Both the position numbers and the translations under genes were made by a program. A model generated the notes under the pieces. That model searched no databases. It was given only the letters and a program-made list of their open reading frames with translations, and had not been told where the DNA came from. Shown one piece after another: positions 9,142 to 19,013 of a DNA stretch of 64,000 nt (positions within the stretch are counted from its first letter, which is position 1; each line of letters starts with the position of its first letter). The stretch comes from Candidatus Stackebrandtia faecavium (GTDB lineage: Bacteria > Actinomycetota > Actinomycetes > Mycobacteriales > Micromonosporaceae): assembly GCA_019112895.1 (NCBI GenBank), contig DXIM01000143.1:27321-91320 (forward strand). Direction: 5' to 3'.

Positions 9142-9609
9142 TTATGCCGCGACGCTGGCTTCCGGAGCGTTATCGCCGCCACGGTCACGATGCTTGCGCG
9201 CCCGAACCTCATCCAAGGATACCGGGTTAGCAAGATACGCCGACGGGTCAAACGGCACGGTACGACCGACATGGTCAGCGGCGCGATTATCATCGCCACC
9301 TTGGGCGGGCGGAACCGACACCGGACGGAAGTCCGACGGCTCGCCCTGGACGGACTCGAGCTGCGCCAGCACGCCTTCGGTCCGGGCGACCTCGATCGTG
9401 ACCTCGCTCAAGATTTCGGTCAGCGACAGCTCCAAGGCATCGCACACCGACGAAAGCAGCTCGCTGGAAGCCTCTTTGTGCCCGCGCTCGATCTCTGACA
9501 AGTAGCCCAGGCTCACGTTCGCCGAGGCCGACACATCGCGAAGCGTGCGGTGTTGCGCGCGCCTGCGGCTTCGCAACGTTTCGCCAATGATTCGCCGCAG
9601 CAACACCAT
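9142..9609 (-). CDS. clgR: ClgR-type XRE-family transcriptional activator
   Basis: 155 residues from ATG at 9609, which has AGGAG seven bases upstream; the frame stays open further upstream without similarity to the family. A helix-turn-helix of the Cro/XRE type occupies about residues 14-66 (TLRDVSASANVSLGYLSEIERG). The C-terminal half is Ala/Arg/Asp-rich, and the protein ends in VAA. ClgR proteins activate clp protease and psp genes and are themselves Clp substrates through a hydrophobic C-terminal end, so the VAA ending fits. It is the first gene of the clgR-pspA-pspM unit, 104 bases after cinA. Confidence 0.9.
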   Translation of the reverse strand: MVLLRRIIGETLRSRRRAQHRTLRDVSASANVSLGYLSEIERGHKEASSELLSSVCDALELSLTEILSEVTIEVARTEGVLAQLESVQGEPSDFRPVSVPPAQGGDDNRAADHVGRTVPFDPSAYLANPVSLDEVRARKHRDRGGDNAPEASVAA

Positions 9610-9713
9610 CGCGTACTCCTGTCTGTTGACGGGTCGGGGATTCCATCTCATGGTGACGGTTCCCTATGACATAACCGAATTGAGCTCTAGATTACTCCCC
9701 GATGTGTGCGCCG

Positions 9714-10205
9714 CTACGCGTCACTGTCCAGCAAGCTCAAGAGCTGGCGCAATATCAAGTCTGTGGTGGCGCGGCACACGTCGTCGCGGTCGCCGTCGAG
9801 CACATATCGCTGCGGATACAGCCGTCCCGACGGGGTCGCCACGCAGGTCCACACCGTCCCCGGTGGTTGCCCGTCATGGTGCTTCGGACCGGCCGCCCCA
9901 GTGGTGCCCAGCCCCCACTGTGCGCCACACACGGCCCGCGCCCCGTCAGCCATAGCACCGGCGACTTCGGCCGACACCACGCCTGCGGTGGCGATCATCT
10001 CCGCCGGCACACCGAGGAGCTCGGTTTTCACGCGAGGCAGGTATGCCACAACGCCGCCGCACACCACGCGGCTCGCGCCGGGCGGCGCAGTCAGTTCCAC
10101 GCATACGCGCCCAGCGGTCAACGATTCGGCGGTCGCCACGGTCTGGCCCCGGGCGCCCAAGACGTCAATGATGCGAACTGCCGGATTCTGTTGCCGTGAC
10201 GACAT
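9714..10205 (-). CDS. CinA C-terminal (PncC-like nicotinamide-nucleotide amidohydrolase) domain protein
   Basis: 163 residues, only the C-terminal domain of CinA; the N-terminal molybdopterin-binding half is absent, as is usual in actinomycetes. Motifs are TVATAESLTAGRV near the N terminus (with the catalytic Ser), GGVVAYLPRVKTELLGV in the middle and GTTGAAGP. The domain deamidates NMN to nicotinate mononucleotide in pyridine nucleotide recycling. The ATG at 10205 lies 5 bases after the pgsA stop, so the two are co-transcribed. Confidence 0.88.
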   Translation of the reverse strand: MSSRQQNPAVRIIDVLGARGQTVATAESLTAGRVCVELTAPPGASRVVCGGVVAYLPRVKTELLGVPAEMIATAGVVSAEVAGAMADGARAVCGAQWGLGTTGAAGPKHHDGQPPGTVWTCVATPSGRLYPQRYVLDGDRDDVCRATTDLILRQLLSLLDSDA

Positions 10206-10210
10206 CGCGC

Positions 10211-10798
10211 CTACCTCGACTCGCGGCTTTTTCGACGCATGACGATGACACGCACCAAATAATCCAGCCCGGTGACCACGGTCGCGATCGTAGCCGCCCC
10301 CATGATCCACGGGCCGACATCGGCCATAACGCCTTGCCACGGCCACACATACCACGCGATCGCCGCCAACTGCAGAACAGTCTTGATCTTGCCGCCATGG
10401 CTGGCGGCTATGACACCCAGTCTGATGACCCAAAAGCGCAGCACGGTGACACCGAGCTCGCGGAACAGGATGACGCCGGTGACCCACCACGGCAACTGGT
10501 CCCACAGTGACAGCATGATCAACGCGGCGCCGACCAGCGCCTTGTCTGCGATAGGGTCGGCGATCTTTCCAAAGGCAGTGACAAGGCCACGCCTGCGCGC
10601 CACCCAGCCGTCGACGAAATCGGTGACCGACGCCAGCAGGAACACAACCGCAGCGGCCGTGCGCCACCAGGGCCCCGCGAATTCCGACATTGCCAGGAAC
10701 CACACGAAGATGGGGATGAGAACGAGCCGCACGACCGTCAACACGTTCGCGATGTTGTAGACCGAGGGGGCGGACTCCTGCTGGCCGTTTTCAGGCAC
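10211..10798 (-). CDS. pgsA: CDP-diacylglycerol-glycerol-3-phosphate 3-phosphatidyltransferase
   Basis: 195 residues with four hydrophobic segments. The CDP-alcohol phosphatidyltransferase signature DGWVARRRGLVTAFGKIADP, followed by IADK, holds the DG..AR...G...D...D residues that bind metal and CDP-alcohol. The enzyme makes phosphatidylglycerol-phosphate, the committed step to phosphatidylglycerol and cardiolipin. Synteny (rimO-pgsA-cinA-clgR) matches the pgsA3-type gene of mycobacteria, so a paralogue of related specificity cannot be excluded. The stop of rimO lies 2 bases before its ATG. Confidence 0.9.
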   Translation of the reverse strand: MPENGQQESAPSVYNIANVLTVVRLVLIPIFVWFLAMSEFAGPWWRTAAAVVFLLASVTDFVDGWVARRRGLVTAFGKIADPIADKALVGAALIMLSLWDQLPWWVTGVILFRELGVTVLRFWVIRLGVIAASHGGKIKTVLQLAAIAWYVWPWQGVMADVGPWIMGAATIATVVTGLDYLVRVIVMRRKSRESR

Positions 10799-10800
10799 AG

Positions 10801-12246
10801 TTATGCCTTCGCGTCCGGCACACGCTCGGCGACAAGATCCACGCCGATACTGTCCACCACCTTCGCGGTGACGACATCGCCCGGGCGCAGGCCGTCGACA
10901 TCACCAAGCAGGGCAGTGCTCCCGTCGACTTCCGGGGCCTGATGGGCGCTGCGGCCATCGACACCATCGTCTTCAACCGAGTCCACCAGGACCGACACCG
11001 TGGTACCGATCCGGTCGGCCGCGCGCTGCGATGTCAGTTCCTCGACCAGCACGCTGATGTGCTCGTGCCGACGCGCGATCTCATCAGGGTCCACGTGGCC
11101 GTCGAGTTCGGCGGCCTCGGTGCTTTCCTCATCCGAATACGAGAACACTCCGACGGTGTCAAGACGAGCCTGGGTGAGGAAACGCTCCAGTTCCTCAATG
11201 TCTTCTTCCGTCTCGCCGGGGAAACCGACGATGACGTTCGTACGCGCACCCGCTTCGGGGGACAACCCGCGGATCGTTTCCAAAAGTTCGAGGAACGATT
11301 CGGTCGAACCGAAGCGTCGCATCCGGCGGAGCACGTTACGGCTCGCGTGCTGGAACGACAGGTCGAAATAGTCGGCCACACCTGGCGTCGTCGCGATCGT
11401 TTTCACCAGCGAGGGACGCAATTCGGCGGGCTGCAGATACGAGGCCCGTACCCGAGCGATCCCGTCGACTCCCGCCAACGCGGGCAGCAACGTATCGAGC
11501 GCGTCCGGATTGCCGAAATCCTTGCCGTAGGAGGTGGTGTTCTCACTGACGAGGGTCAACTCGGTAACACCTTCGCTGGCAAGCCACTGCGCTTCGGCGA
11601 CGAGCTCTTCGGCGGTACGCGAGACGAACGCCCCGCGGAAGCTCGGGATCGCGCAGAATGCGCACCGACGGTCACAACCGGAGGCGATTTTCAGGTTCGC
11701 TACTGGCCCTGACTGCAGCCGACGGCGCATGACCCGCAAATGTGCGGGCAACCCCGTGGCATCGTCACCGGCAGGGTCGCGGTGACCGGGCACGATGGTG
11801 TCGGTGCTGTGCCTGTCCGTCGGTGTGATCGGCAGGAGCGTGCGTCGGTCTCGCGGTGCGTGCGATTCGATCGTTTCGCCACGCACGATCGCGTCGAGAC
11901 GCTGCGCGATGTCGGGGTAATGGTCGAAGCCCAAGACGGCGTCCGCCTCGGGCAGGCTGTCAGCCAGTTGGTTGCCGTACCGTTCCGCGAGGCAGCCGGT
12001 CGCCACCACTTTCGCGCCGGTGTCGGACGCTTCGAGCAGCGTGTCGATCGAGTCCTGCTTCGCTTGCTCGATGAAGCCACAGGTGTTGACCATGACGACT
12101 TCCGCGTTCTCGCCGTCGTCGGTGACTTCCCAACCGCCATGGGCGAGCCGGGCCGCCAACTCTTCGGAGTCGACATCGTTACGCGCGCAGCCGAGCGTCA
12201 CCACCGCGACGCGTCGGTTTTGCTGGTTATTTGGATCGTGAGGCAC
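10801..12246 (-). CDS. rimO: Ribosomal protein S12 methylthiotransferase RimO
   Basis: About 481 residues. The N-terminal UPF0004 domain carries the auxiliary cluster cysteines in [25 protein letters not shown] and VATGCLAER. The radical SAM domain has [17 protein letters not shown] (CxxxCxxC). A C-terminal TRAM domain ends the protein. The enzyme methylthiolates Asp88/89 of S12. The start is uncertain: GTG at 12246 gives VPHDPNN before [10 protein letters not shown], while the frame extends to 12291. The linker between UPF0004 and radical SAM domains is long, as in other actinobacterial RimO proteins. It heads the rimO-pgsA-cinA series. Confidence 0.93.
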   Translation of the reverse strand: MPHDPNNQQNRRVAVVTLGCARNDVDSEELAARLAHGGWEVTDDGENAEVVMVNTCGFIEQAKQDSIDTLLEASDTGAKVVATGCLAERYGNQLADSLPEADAVLGFDHYPDIAQRLDAIVRGETIESHAPRDRRTLLPITPTDRHSTDTIVPGHRDPAGDDATGLPAHLRVMRRRLQSGPVANLKIASGCDRRCAFCAIPSFRGAFVSRTAEELVAEAQWLASEGVTELTLVSENTTSYGKDFGNPDALDTLLPALAGVDGIARVRASYLQPAELRPSLVKTIATTPGVADYFDLSFQHASRNVLRRMRRFGSTESFLELLETIRGLSPEAGARTNVIVGFPGETEEDIEELERFLTQARLDTVGVFSYSDEESTEAAELDGHVDPDEIARRHEHISVLVEELTSQRAADRIGTTVSVLVDSVEDDGVDGRSAHQAPEVDGSTALLGDVDGLRPGDVVTAKVVDSIGVDLVAERVPDAKA

Positions 12247-12389
12247 TCCCAGAGCGTACCTACCGAGTTTTGGGCGCCGACGAATCGTCACCGCTGTTGT
12301 GGTTTTGCGCGCGAAAGCGCGGGTCCCGCGGGCGGGTCACGGCGATGTTCGCCCCGCGCACAGCGGTGCTGCCGCAATTTCGCGCGCTC

Positions 12390-14930
12390 CTAGCCGTCCC
12401 CGCGGAACGCCTCCAGGGTCGCTTCGAGCTCCTCCGGCTTGATCAACACTTCGCGTGCTTTCGTGCCCTCCGACGGCCCCACTACTCCCCTGCTTTCCAT
12501 CAGGTCCATGAGTCGACCGGCTTTGGCGAAACCGACCCGCAACTTGCGTTGCAGCATCGATGTGGAACCGAACTGGCTGGACACGACCTGTTCCACGGCG
12601 AGAAGGAAATCGTCAAGGTCACCGCCGATGTCCTCATCGACCTTCTTCTTCGTTTCTTTTGCGACTGTCAGTACGTCACTGGCAAATTCTGGGTCGCGTT
12701 GTTTCTTCGCGAACTCCACGATCCGGTCGACTTCGCCGTCGCTGATCCAGGCGCCCTGGACCCGCGCCGGCTTCGATTCGCCCATCGGCAGGAACAACCC
12801 GTCACCACGGCCGATCAATTTCTCTGCCCCAGGCTGGTCCAAAATGACTCGAGAGTCCGCCAGCGAGGACGTGGAGAACGCCAGGCGAGACGGCACGTTC
12901 GCCTTGATCAAGCCCGTGACGACGTCGACCGAGGGTCGCTGGGTGGCCAGCACCAGGTGGATACCGGCCGCGCGGGCGAGCTGGGTGATACGCACGATCG
13001 CGTCTTCGACGTCGCGAGGCGCGACCATCATCAGGTCGGCGAGCTCATCGACGATGACCAGCAGGTAAGGGTAGGGACGGTATTCGCGTTCCGAACCGGG
13101 AGGTGGCTTGACCTTGCCGGCCCGCACCTTGCGGTTGAAGTCGTCCACATGCCGCACCCCGGACGCCGCCAGGTCCTCGTAGCGCATGTCCATTTCCTTG
13201 ACGACCCATTGCAGCGCGTCCGACGCCTTCTTCGGGTTCGTCACGATCGGGTTGACCAGGTGCGGGATGCCTTCATACGAGGACAGTTCGACGCGTTTGG
13301 GGTCGATGAGCAGCAGCCGCACCTCGTCCGGTGTGGCGCGCATCAGCAGCGAACCGAGTAGCGCGTTGATGCAGCTCGATTTACCTGAACCGGTGGCGCC
13401 CGCGATCAGCATGTGCGGCATCTTCGTCAGATTCGCGAGGACATAGCCGCCCTCGATGTCCTTGCCGAGGCCGAAGACCATGGGATGGCGGTCGGAGGCG
13501 GCCTCAGTGCTGCGCAACACGTCGGCCAGGGCAACGTCTTCGCGGTCCGAGTTCGGAATCTCGACGCCGACGGCGCTCTTGCCGGGGATCGGACTCAAGA
13601 TCCGCACGTCGGGGCTCTTGACAGCGTAGGCGATGTTCTTGGACAGCTGCGTGATGCGCTCGACCTTCACTGCGGGGCCCAGCTCGATTTCGTAACGCGT
13701 CACGGTCGGCCCGCGGGTGAAACCGGTGACTGCCGCGTCCACGTTGAATTGTTCGAAGACCTCCTGCAATGCGGCAATGACGGCGTCGTTGACTTTGCTT
13801 CGCGATTTGGCTGCTTTACCGGCCTTCAGCAGTTCATGCGGCGGAAGTCGATAATCCCCGCTTTCCGGCAGCGGCGGCTGGGTCATGCGTTCCGGAGCGG
13901 AGGTGTGCTGCGGCGGTTCCTGACGTTTATGCGGGACCTTCTCGGGTGCCATCCGTCGCGGCGACGGCACCTCGGCCGGTTCATCGAGGATGCCCATTCC
14001 CGCGTCATCCGCATCATCGAGGTCGTCGTCCACCATCGACGCCTGACGCCTGCGCGTCGGCCGACGCATGGGCTCCGGTTCCTCGATGGGGTCGTCGAGC
14101 TCCGCTTCGACCGCTTGCCCGGTGGCCAGAGCCCACAGGTTGCCGAGGCGTTCCGGCACCTTATTGACCGGCGTCGCGGTCACTACGAGAATCCCGAACA
14201 CGATCACCAACAGCAGCAACGCGCCCGCTACCCAAGGGGACACCGCCCGAGACAGCCAGAAACCAACGATCTCGCCCAAGTGGCCACCGGCGTGCATGAC
14301 CCCTGTGGACGTCGTCGGCAGACCGAAACCAATATGCAGCATTCCGGTGGACCCCACCAGCAATGCCGTCCAGCCGACGAGCGCGCGGCCACGGGCGTCC
14401 GGCGTACCGGCTGCGCGCATCATGCGGATCGCGCCGATCGCGAACAGCACCGGCAGCGCTTTGGCGGCAATGCCAAAAGCCCATACCAGGCCAAATCGGC
14501 TGTATTCACCGACCGGACCACCCGCGTCGAACCACAGCGCCACCGCAAGCAGGATCGCTAGGCCAAGGACTGCCAGTCCCGCGCCGTCACGACGATGAGC
14601 CGGGTCGATGTCGCGCGCCGAAGCAGCCTGACGTCCGACGCTACGCGCGACCCAACCGGTCGACCTCGCGGTCGCTGTCCACAGGCCTCGCACCGCCATG
14701 CCGGAGGCTTCCAATGGCCCAGGCACGCGGCTCTTGCGTTTCGCGGGCGCCTTGCGCGCGGCGGCCTTCTTCGCGGTAGTTTTCTTAGCGGTGGCCTTTT
14801 TGGCAGTGGTTTTTTTGGCAGTGGCCGTTGTGCGCGCCGCCGTCTTCTTAGCGCTCGATGCAGCCGTCTGCTTTCGCGCTGTCGTTCGTTTGGTGGCGGT
14901 CTTTTTCGCCGCCGGTTCTCGGCCAGCCAT
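12390..14930 (-). CDS. ftsK: FtsK/SpoIIIE DNA translocase
   Basis: 846 residues. A basic Lys/Ala/Thr tail of about 65 residues (repeats like AKKTTAKK) precedes a membrane domain with roughly four hydrophobic segments between residues 115 and 260. A Pro/Glu-rich linker follows. The motor domain has Walker [10 protein letters not shown] (about residue 507) and Walker [14 protein letters not shown], then [13 protein letters not shown]. The last 70 residues are the winged-helix gamma domain ([19 protein letters not shown]) that reads KOPS-like sites. It pumps chromosomal DNA at the division septum. It lies 143 bases upstream of rimO, on the same strand. Confidence 0.95.
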   Translation of the reverse strand: MAGREPAAKKTATKRTTARKQTAASSAKKTAARTTATAKKTTAKKATAKKTTAKKAAARKAPAKRKSRVPGPLEASGMAVRGLWTATARSTGWVARSVGRQAASARDIDPAHRRDGAGLAVLGLAILLAVALWFDAGGPVGEYSRFGLVWAFGIAAKALPVLFAIGAIRMMRAAGTPDARGRALVGWTALLVGSTGMLHIGFGLPTTSTGVMHAGGHLGEIVGFWLSRAVSPWVAGALLLLVIVFGILVVTATPVNKVPERLGNLWALATGQAVEAELDDPIEEPEPMRRPTRRRQASMVDDDLDDADDAGMGILDEPAEVPSPRRMAPEKVPHKRQEPPQHTSAPERMTQPPLPESGDYRLPPHELLKAGKAAKSRSKVNDAVIAALQEVFEQFNVDAAVTGFTRGPTVTRYEIELGPAVKVERITQLSKNIAYAVKSPDVRILSPIPGKSAVGVEIPNSDREDVALADVLRSTEAASDRHPMVFGLGKDIEGGYVLANLTKMPHMLIAGATGSGKSSCINALLGSLLMRATPDEVRLLLIDPKRVELSSYEGIPHLVNPIVTNPKKASDALQWVVKEMDMRYEDLAASGVRHVDDFNRKVRAGKVKPPPGSEREYRPYPYLLVIVDELADLMMVAPRDVEDAIVRITQLARAAGIHLVLATQRPSVDVVTGLIKANVPSRLAFSTSSLADSRVILDQPGAEKLIGRGDGLFLPMGESKPARVQGAWISDGEVDRIVEFAKKQRDPEFASDVLTVAKETKKKVDEDIGGDLDDFLLAVEQVVSSQFGSTSMLQRKLRVGFAKAGRLMDLMESRGVVGPSEGTKAREVLIKPEELEATLEAFRGDG

Positions 14931-15250
14931 TCCTCAACGGTACCGGCGCGTCAAATGGATATGCAGCTACGCCGCCCTATCGACCGGCCTCGTTGCACTC
15001 GAACGGTCACCCTCTTCACCGCCAGGGCGTCTGCGAGCCTTCGTCTTTTGTAGATTCGATTTGATCAACGGGTCATCGATGAAGACGCTTGAGCTGTTGC
15101 GCAACAGGCATTTCAGCGTTCTGCGCCGCCGCTGCATTCGGCGCTGCATGACCGGGTTCATATCCGGTTAACGTTCCGTGCGCCACGTCAGTAACGGGCA
15201 GTACCACGAACGATCCGATCACACACAGTTGACATTCCACATTCGCGCAT
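14931..15250. other. Intergenic stretch upstream of ftsK
   Basis: This stretch lies between the ftsK start and the 5'-nucleotidase terminator. I see no coding pattern and no RNA gene. It should hold the ftsK promoter, but I could not pick a convincing -35/-10 pair. Confidence 0.5.
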
Positions 15251-15292
15251 ACGAAAAGGGCGACACCGCCACCGCGGCGTCGCCCTTTTCGT
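15251..15292 (-). terminator. Hairpin terminator after the 5'-nucleotidase gene
   Basis: A 14-bp perfect stem (arms at 15251-15264 and 15279-15292, ACGAAAAGGGCGAC against its complement) encloses a 14-base loop 11 bases after the stop codon. The run of four A/T pairs sits inside the stem, so the hairpin could work in either direction, but only the nucleotidase gene ends into it. Confidence 0.75.
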
Positions 15293-15302
15293 CGTCTGGC
15301 TT

Positions 15303-17069
15303 CTACTCGAACGTGATCCGGTTCGCCTCCGGCGCACTCACCGGGTCCGATTCGGATGTGTTCTCCTTCAACCAGTTCTTCATAGCATCGATGTCGAGCT
15401 GTTCCGTCTCGACGTTCTCGGCCTCGGTGAACACCTCGAAGCCGTCACCTCCGTCAGCCAGGAAGTTGTTCGTGGTGACGCGATACGTCTCGTCGGGGTC
15501 GATCGCCTCGTCGTTGAGCTTGATGCTGTCGACGTCCACCATGTCCGCACCGGACTTGCTTTCGTCGACCGTGTACGTGAGGCCCTCCGACGGCTGCAAC
15601 ACCTGCGGATCGCCCTCGTTATCTCCCGAGAACTGCTGCTGCAGGAGCGTGGCGATCTGCTCGCCGGTCAAGTCCAACGTCACCAGATAGTTGTTGAACG
15701 GTTGCACCGTGAATGCTTCGCCATAGGTGACCACGCCATCGCCTTCCGAGCCGGACTGCGCATGCGTGAGGTTGGCTCTGACGCCACCGGGGTTCATGAA
15801 GGCAATCTGTGGTCCGCCCTCATCTCCCCCACCGGTCTCGGCAAGCTGCATGTCAGCTATCAGGTCACCGAGCGGCGATTCTTCGCCGTCCTCACCCGCC
15901 GCGATGTCCTCGGAAATGTAACCGACGGGTTCGTTGGCGATCGGTTCCACCAACTCCTTGTATTTATCGATCAGCTCGGTCTGGTCCTTGGCCGGCTCGA
16001 CGTCGCGGGTCACCGCGTGGTTCTCCGCCGCCACGGACGTGCGGACGATGTCGCGGCTGTCGAAGTCGTAGGTCATGTTGATCTCGGTGAACAAGCGACC
16101 GAACGATGCCCCGGAGGTCACCAGGCGCGAATCCCCATCCGGGTCCGGGATGTCGCAAGTGTACGACTCATGGGTGTGACCGCTGATCACCGCATCGATC
16201 TTCGGCGACAGGTTCTCGGCGATGTCGACGACCGGACCAGAGATACCGGGCGAGCTACCGGAATTGCAGTCGTAGTTGTAGGCGCCGCCGGCGGGGAAAC
16301 CGCCCTCGTGCAGCATCGTGACCACGGAGTTCACGCCCATGAATCCCAGCAAATCCGCGTAGAAATTCGCGGTTTTCACTTCGTCCTTGAATTCGAGGCC
16401 CTCGATGCCGTCCTTGCTGACGATGTCGCCGGTGCCTTCGAGCGTCATGCCGATGAAGCCGACCTTCGCACCATTGTCGAAGCGCTTGATCCACACCGGT
16501 GGAAGCTTCGGCATCTGGGTGTTCTCGTCTACGACGTTGGCGCCCAGGTACTTGAAGTCGGCACCGTCGAACGGGTTGTCCGGGTCGGCGCAGCCGTCTT
16601 CCTCGTGACAACCGCCCTTACGAATGCGGTTGAGCTCGTCGATGCCCTCGTCAAACTCGTGGTTTCCCACGGAGGTTGCTTCCAGACCGAGCTTCTCCAT
16701 CGCTTCGATGGTCGGCTCGTCGTGGAACGCGGCGGAGACGAATGGGGATGCCCCGATCAGGTCGCCGGCCGCTACGGTCGTCGAGTTTTCGTGGCCCTCG
16801 CGCGCCTGTGCCAGGTGGGTGGCGAGGTATTCCACGCCGCCGGCCTCGATGGTGTGTTCCTCACCGTCTTCGCCGATTTCGGTGAGCTCACCGTCGGAGC
16901 CCGAAGGCGGCTCGAGGTTGCCGTGGAAGTCGTTGAGCGACAGCAGCTGGATGTCGGTCGTGTCGGGACGACCTTCCGCCATCGCATTGGGGACTGTGAC
17001 TGCGGTGACGCTGAGCGCTACGGCGGCTACCGCGGCTCCGGCGAACACGCGCCTTGCCCGTTTGGACAT
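15303..17069 (-). CDS. Secreted bifunctional UDP-sugar hydrolase/5'-nucleotidase (UshA family)
   Basis: 588 residues with a Sec signal peptide: basic MSKRARR, a hydrophobic core to about residue 30, and cleavage likely after NAMA. The N-terminal calcineurin-like metallophosphatase domain has LLSLNDFHGN (metal Asp and His), VGNHEFDEG and GHTHES. The C-terminal 5'-nucleotidase domain (from about residue 380) has MNPGGVRANL and the substrate-stacking region near YTVDESK. No LPXTG anchor or C-terminal membrane helix is visible, so it is probably secreted. AGGAGAAGG precedes the ATG. It would dephosphorylate extracellular nucleotides to salvage nucleoside and phosphate. It stands as a single transcription unit. 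Confidence 0.92.
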   Translation of the reverse strand: MSKRARRVFAGAAVAAVALSVTAVTVPNAMAEGRPDTTDIQLLSLNDFHGNLEPPSGSDGELTEIGEDGEEHTIEAGGVEYLATHLAQAREGHENSTTVAAGDLIGASPFVSAAFHDEPTIEAMEKLGLEATSVGNHEFDEGIDELNRIRKGGCHEEDGCADPDNPFDGADFKYLGANVVDENTQMPKLPPVWIKRFDNGAKVGFIGMTLEGTGDIVSKDGIEGLEFKDEVKTANFYADLLGFMGVNSVVTMLHEGGFPAGGAYNYDCNSGSSPGISGPVVDIAENLSPKIDAVISGHTHESYTCDIPDPDGDSRLVTSGASFGRLFTEINMTYDFDSRDIVRTSVAAENHAVTRDVEPAKDQTELIDKYKELVEPIANEPVGYISEDIAAGEDGEESPLGDLIADMQLAETGGGDEGGPQIAFMNPGGVRANLTHAQSGSEGDGVVTYGEAFTVQPFNNYLVTLDLTGEQIATLLQQQFSGDNEGDPQVLQPSEGLTYTVDESKSGADMVDVDSIKLNDEAIDPDETYRVTTNNFLADGGDGFEVFTEAENVETEQLDIDAMKNWLKENTSESDPVSAPEANRITFE

Positions 17070-17276
17070 TTACCTTCTCCTGGGGGGTGGAGTGATCATG
17101 ATCTGCGAGATCGAGGCAAGCAGAGTCGAACAAAGCGTGGGTAACTCCCCGGCAACGAACAGGTCTCGCTAAATGAACGATCCCTAAACACATACATATA
17201 GTCATGTCACGCTGCCCGCACGGAGATACCCACGTCATCCAATCCGCATAACGGCGACCATAATTCGCATATCGAA

Positions 17277-19013
17277 CTATTCGGATAGTGCATTTGGGCC
17301 GTTGCGCTCGGTCATCGACGGTACTAAAACCTCGATGACATGTGGCACGATCATCGGGCGACGACGATACGTCTCGTTCACCCAACGACCGACGGTGCGA
17401 CGCACCAACTGCTGTAGCTGATGCGGGTCGGACACGCCCTCGGCAGCGGCCTTGTCGAGCGCCTCCGTGATGATCGGAAGCACCTCATCGAACGCAGCCC
17501 GGTCTTCGGAGAAGCCCTTCGCCGAGACGGTAGGCCCGCCGACGACCTTTCCGGTGACCGAATCGACCACGACCGTGGCAGACACGAAACCGCCATCGCC
17601 GAGGATGCGGCGTTCGGTCAGTACGGGTTCGCCGACGTCACCGACGGCGAGACCATCCACATAGATGTAGTCGTTGTCGACGTGACCGACGACCCGCGCG
17701 ACACCATCGACAAGGTCGACGACGTCGCCGTTTTCCACCAGCGCGATCTGGTCAGACGGGACCCCGGACTCCAATGCCAACCGCGCATGGGCGCGCAAGT
17801 GCCGCCATTCGCCGTGCACCGGCATGAAGTTGCTCGGTTTCACCACGTTGAGGACGTACAACAGTTCACCGGCAGGCGAATGGCCCGACACGTGAACCTT
17901 GGCCACGTCCTTATGGATCACCGTCGCACCAGACCGGGATAGGCGGTTGATGACGCCATACACGGCCGTCTCATTCCCGGGAACCAGCGACGACGCGAGA
18001 ATCACCGTGTCACCGGATTCGATCGTGATGTGGCGGTGGTCGCCAGAAGCCATGCGGCCCAAGGCACTCATAGGTTCGCCTTGCGAACCCGTCGACATGT
18101 AGACGATCTGGTCGTCCGGCAAGCGGGAAGCTTCGTCCATCGATACCAGCGTGCCGCCGGGGATCTGCAACAGCCCCAGGTCGCGCGCGATACCCATATT
18201 GCGCACCATGGACCGTCCGATGAAGGCGACCCTGCGGCCATGCTTCACCGCCGAATCGAGAACCTGCTGTACACGGTGGACGTGCGACGCGAACGACGCG
18301 ACGATGATCCGCCCCTGAGCACCACGGAAGGTCTCGTCGAGGACCGGGCCAATCTCACGCTCCGAGGTCACGAACCCCGGAACCTCGGCGTTCGTCGAGT
18401 CCGACAGCAACAGGTCGACACCCTGTTCCCCAAGGCGGGCAAAACCGGCCAAGTCCGTCACGCGACCGTCGAGAGGAAGCTGGTCCATCTTGAAGTCGCC
18501 GGTGTGCAGCACGACGCCGGCCTCGGTGCGCACCGCGACGGCCAACGCATCCGGGATCGAATGGTTCACTGCCAAAAACGAGCACTCGAACGGCCCGAGA
18601 GCCTCGGTCTGCCCCTCGGTAACCGTCATCGTGTAGGGCTTGATCTTGCGCTCGCGCAGTTTGGCTTCGATCAACGCCAACGTGAACTGGGAACCGACAA
18701 TCGGGATATCCGGCTTATGCGTCAACAAGTAAGGCACGGCACCGATGTGGTCTTCGTGCCCGTGTGTCAGCACGATCGCCTCGATGTCGTCGAGACGATC
18801 CAGTAGCGAACTGAAGTCGGGCAGGATCAGGTCCACACCCGGCTGGTCCATATCCGGGAACAGCACGCCGCAGTCGATGATCAGGATGCGACCGTCGATC
18901 TCGAACGCGGTCATGTTGCGCCCGATGGCGCCGAGTCCGCCTAGTGGTGTCACCCGCAGTGCACCGGCGGGCAGGGGCGGCGGAGGCCCAAGTTTGGCAG
19001 CGGTGCCGGTCAC
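17277..19013 (-). CDS. rnj: Ribonuclease J
   Basis: 578 residues, typical of RNase J. The metallo-beta-lactamase core has LTHGHEDHIGAVP (zinc ligands, about residue 81), ADIIDCGVLFPD-like IIDCGVLFPDMD, HTGDFKMD and LLSDSTNA. The beta-CASP region has ASFASHVHRVQQ, STGSQGEP, HVSGHSPAGE and FMPVHGEWRHL. The C-terminal domain ends the protein. It acts in mRNA decay and rRNA maturation as endonuclease and 5'-exonuclease. Its GTG start overlaps the dapA stop by four bases (GTGA), so the two are translationally coupled, as in mycobacteria. Confidence 0.95.
   Translation of the reverse strand: MTGTAAKLGPPPPLPAGALRVTPLGGLGAIGRNMTAFEIDGRILIIDCGVLFPDMDQPGVDLILPDFSSLLDRLDDIEAIVLTHGHEDHIGAVPYLLTHKPDIPIVGSQFTLALIEAKLRERKIKPYTMTVTEGQTEALGPFECSFLAVNHSIPDALAVAVRTEAGVVLHTGDFKMDQLPLDGRVTDLAGFARLGEQGVDLLLSDSTNAEVPGFVTSEREIGPVLDETFRGAQGRIIVASFASHVHRVQQVLDSAVKHGRRVAFIGRSMVRNMGIARDLGLLQIPGGTLVSMDEASRLPDDQIVYMSTGSQGEPMSALGRMASGDHRHITIESGDTVILASSLVPGNETAVYGVINRLSRSGATVIHKDVAKVHVSGHSPAGELLYVLNVVKPSNFMPVHGEWRHLRAHARLALESGVPSDQIALVENGDVVDLVDGVARVVGHVDNDYIYVDGLAVGDVGEPVLTERRILGDGGFVSATVVVDSVTGKVVGGPTVSAKGFSEDRAAFDEVLPIITEALDKAAAEGVSDPHQLQQLVRRTVGRWVNETYRRRPMIVPHVIEVLVPSMTERNGPNALSE

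Noticed and set aside
9600..9713. GGAACC hexamer (9658-9663, minus strand) as a SigE-type -35 for clgR
   Set aside because: No CGTT-like -10 element lies at the expected 16-19 base spacing, so a promoter was not called.
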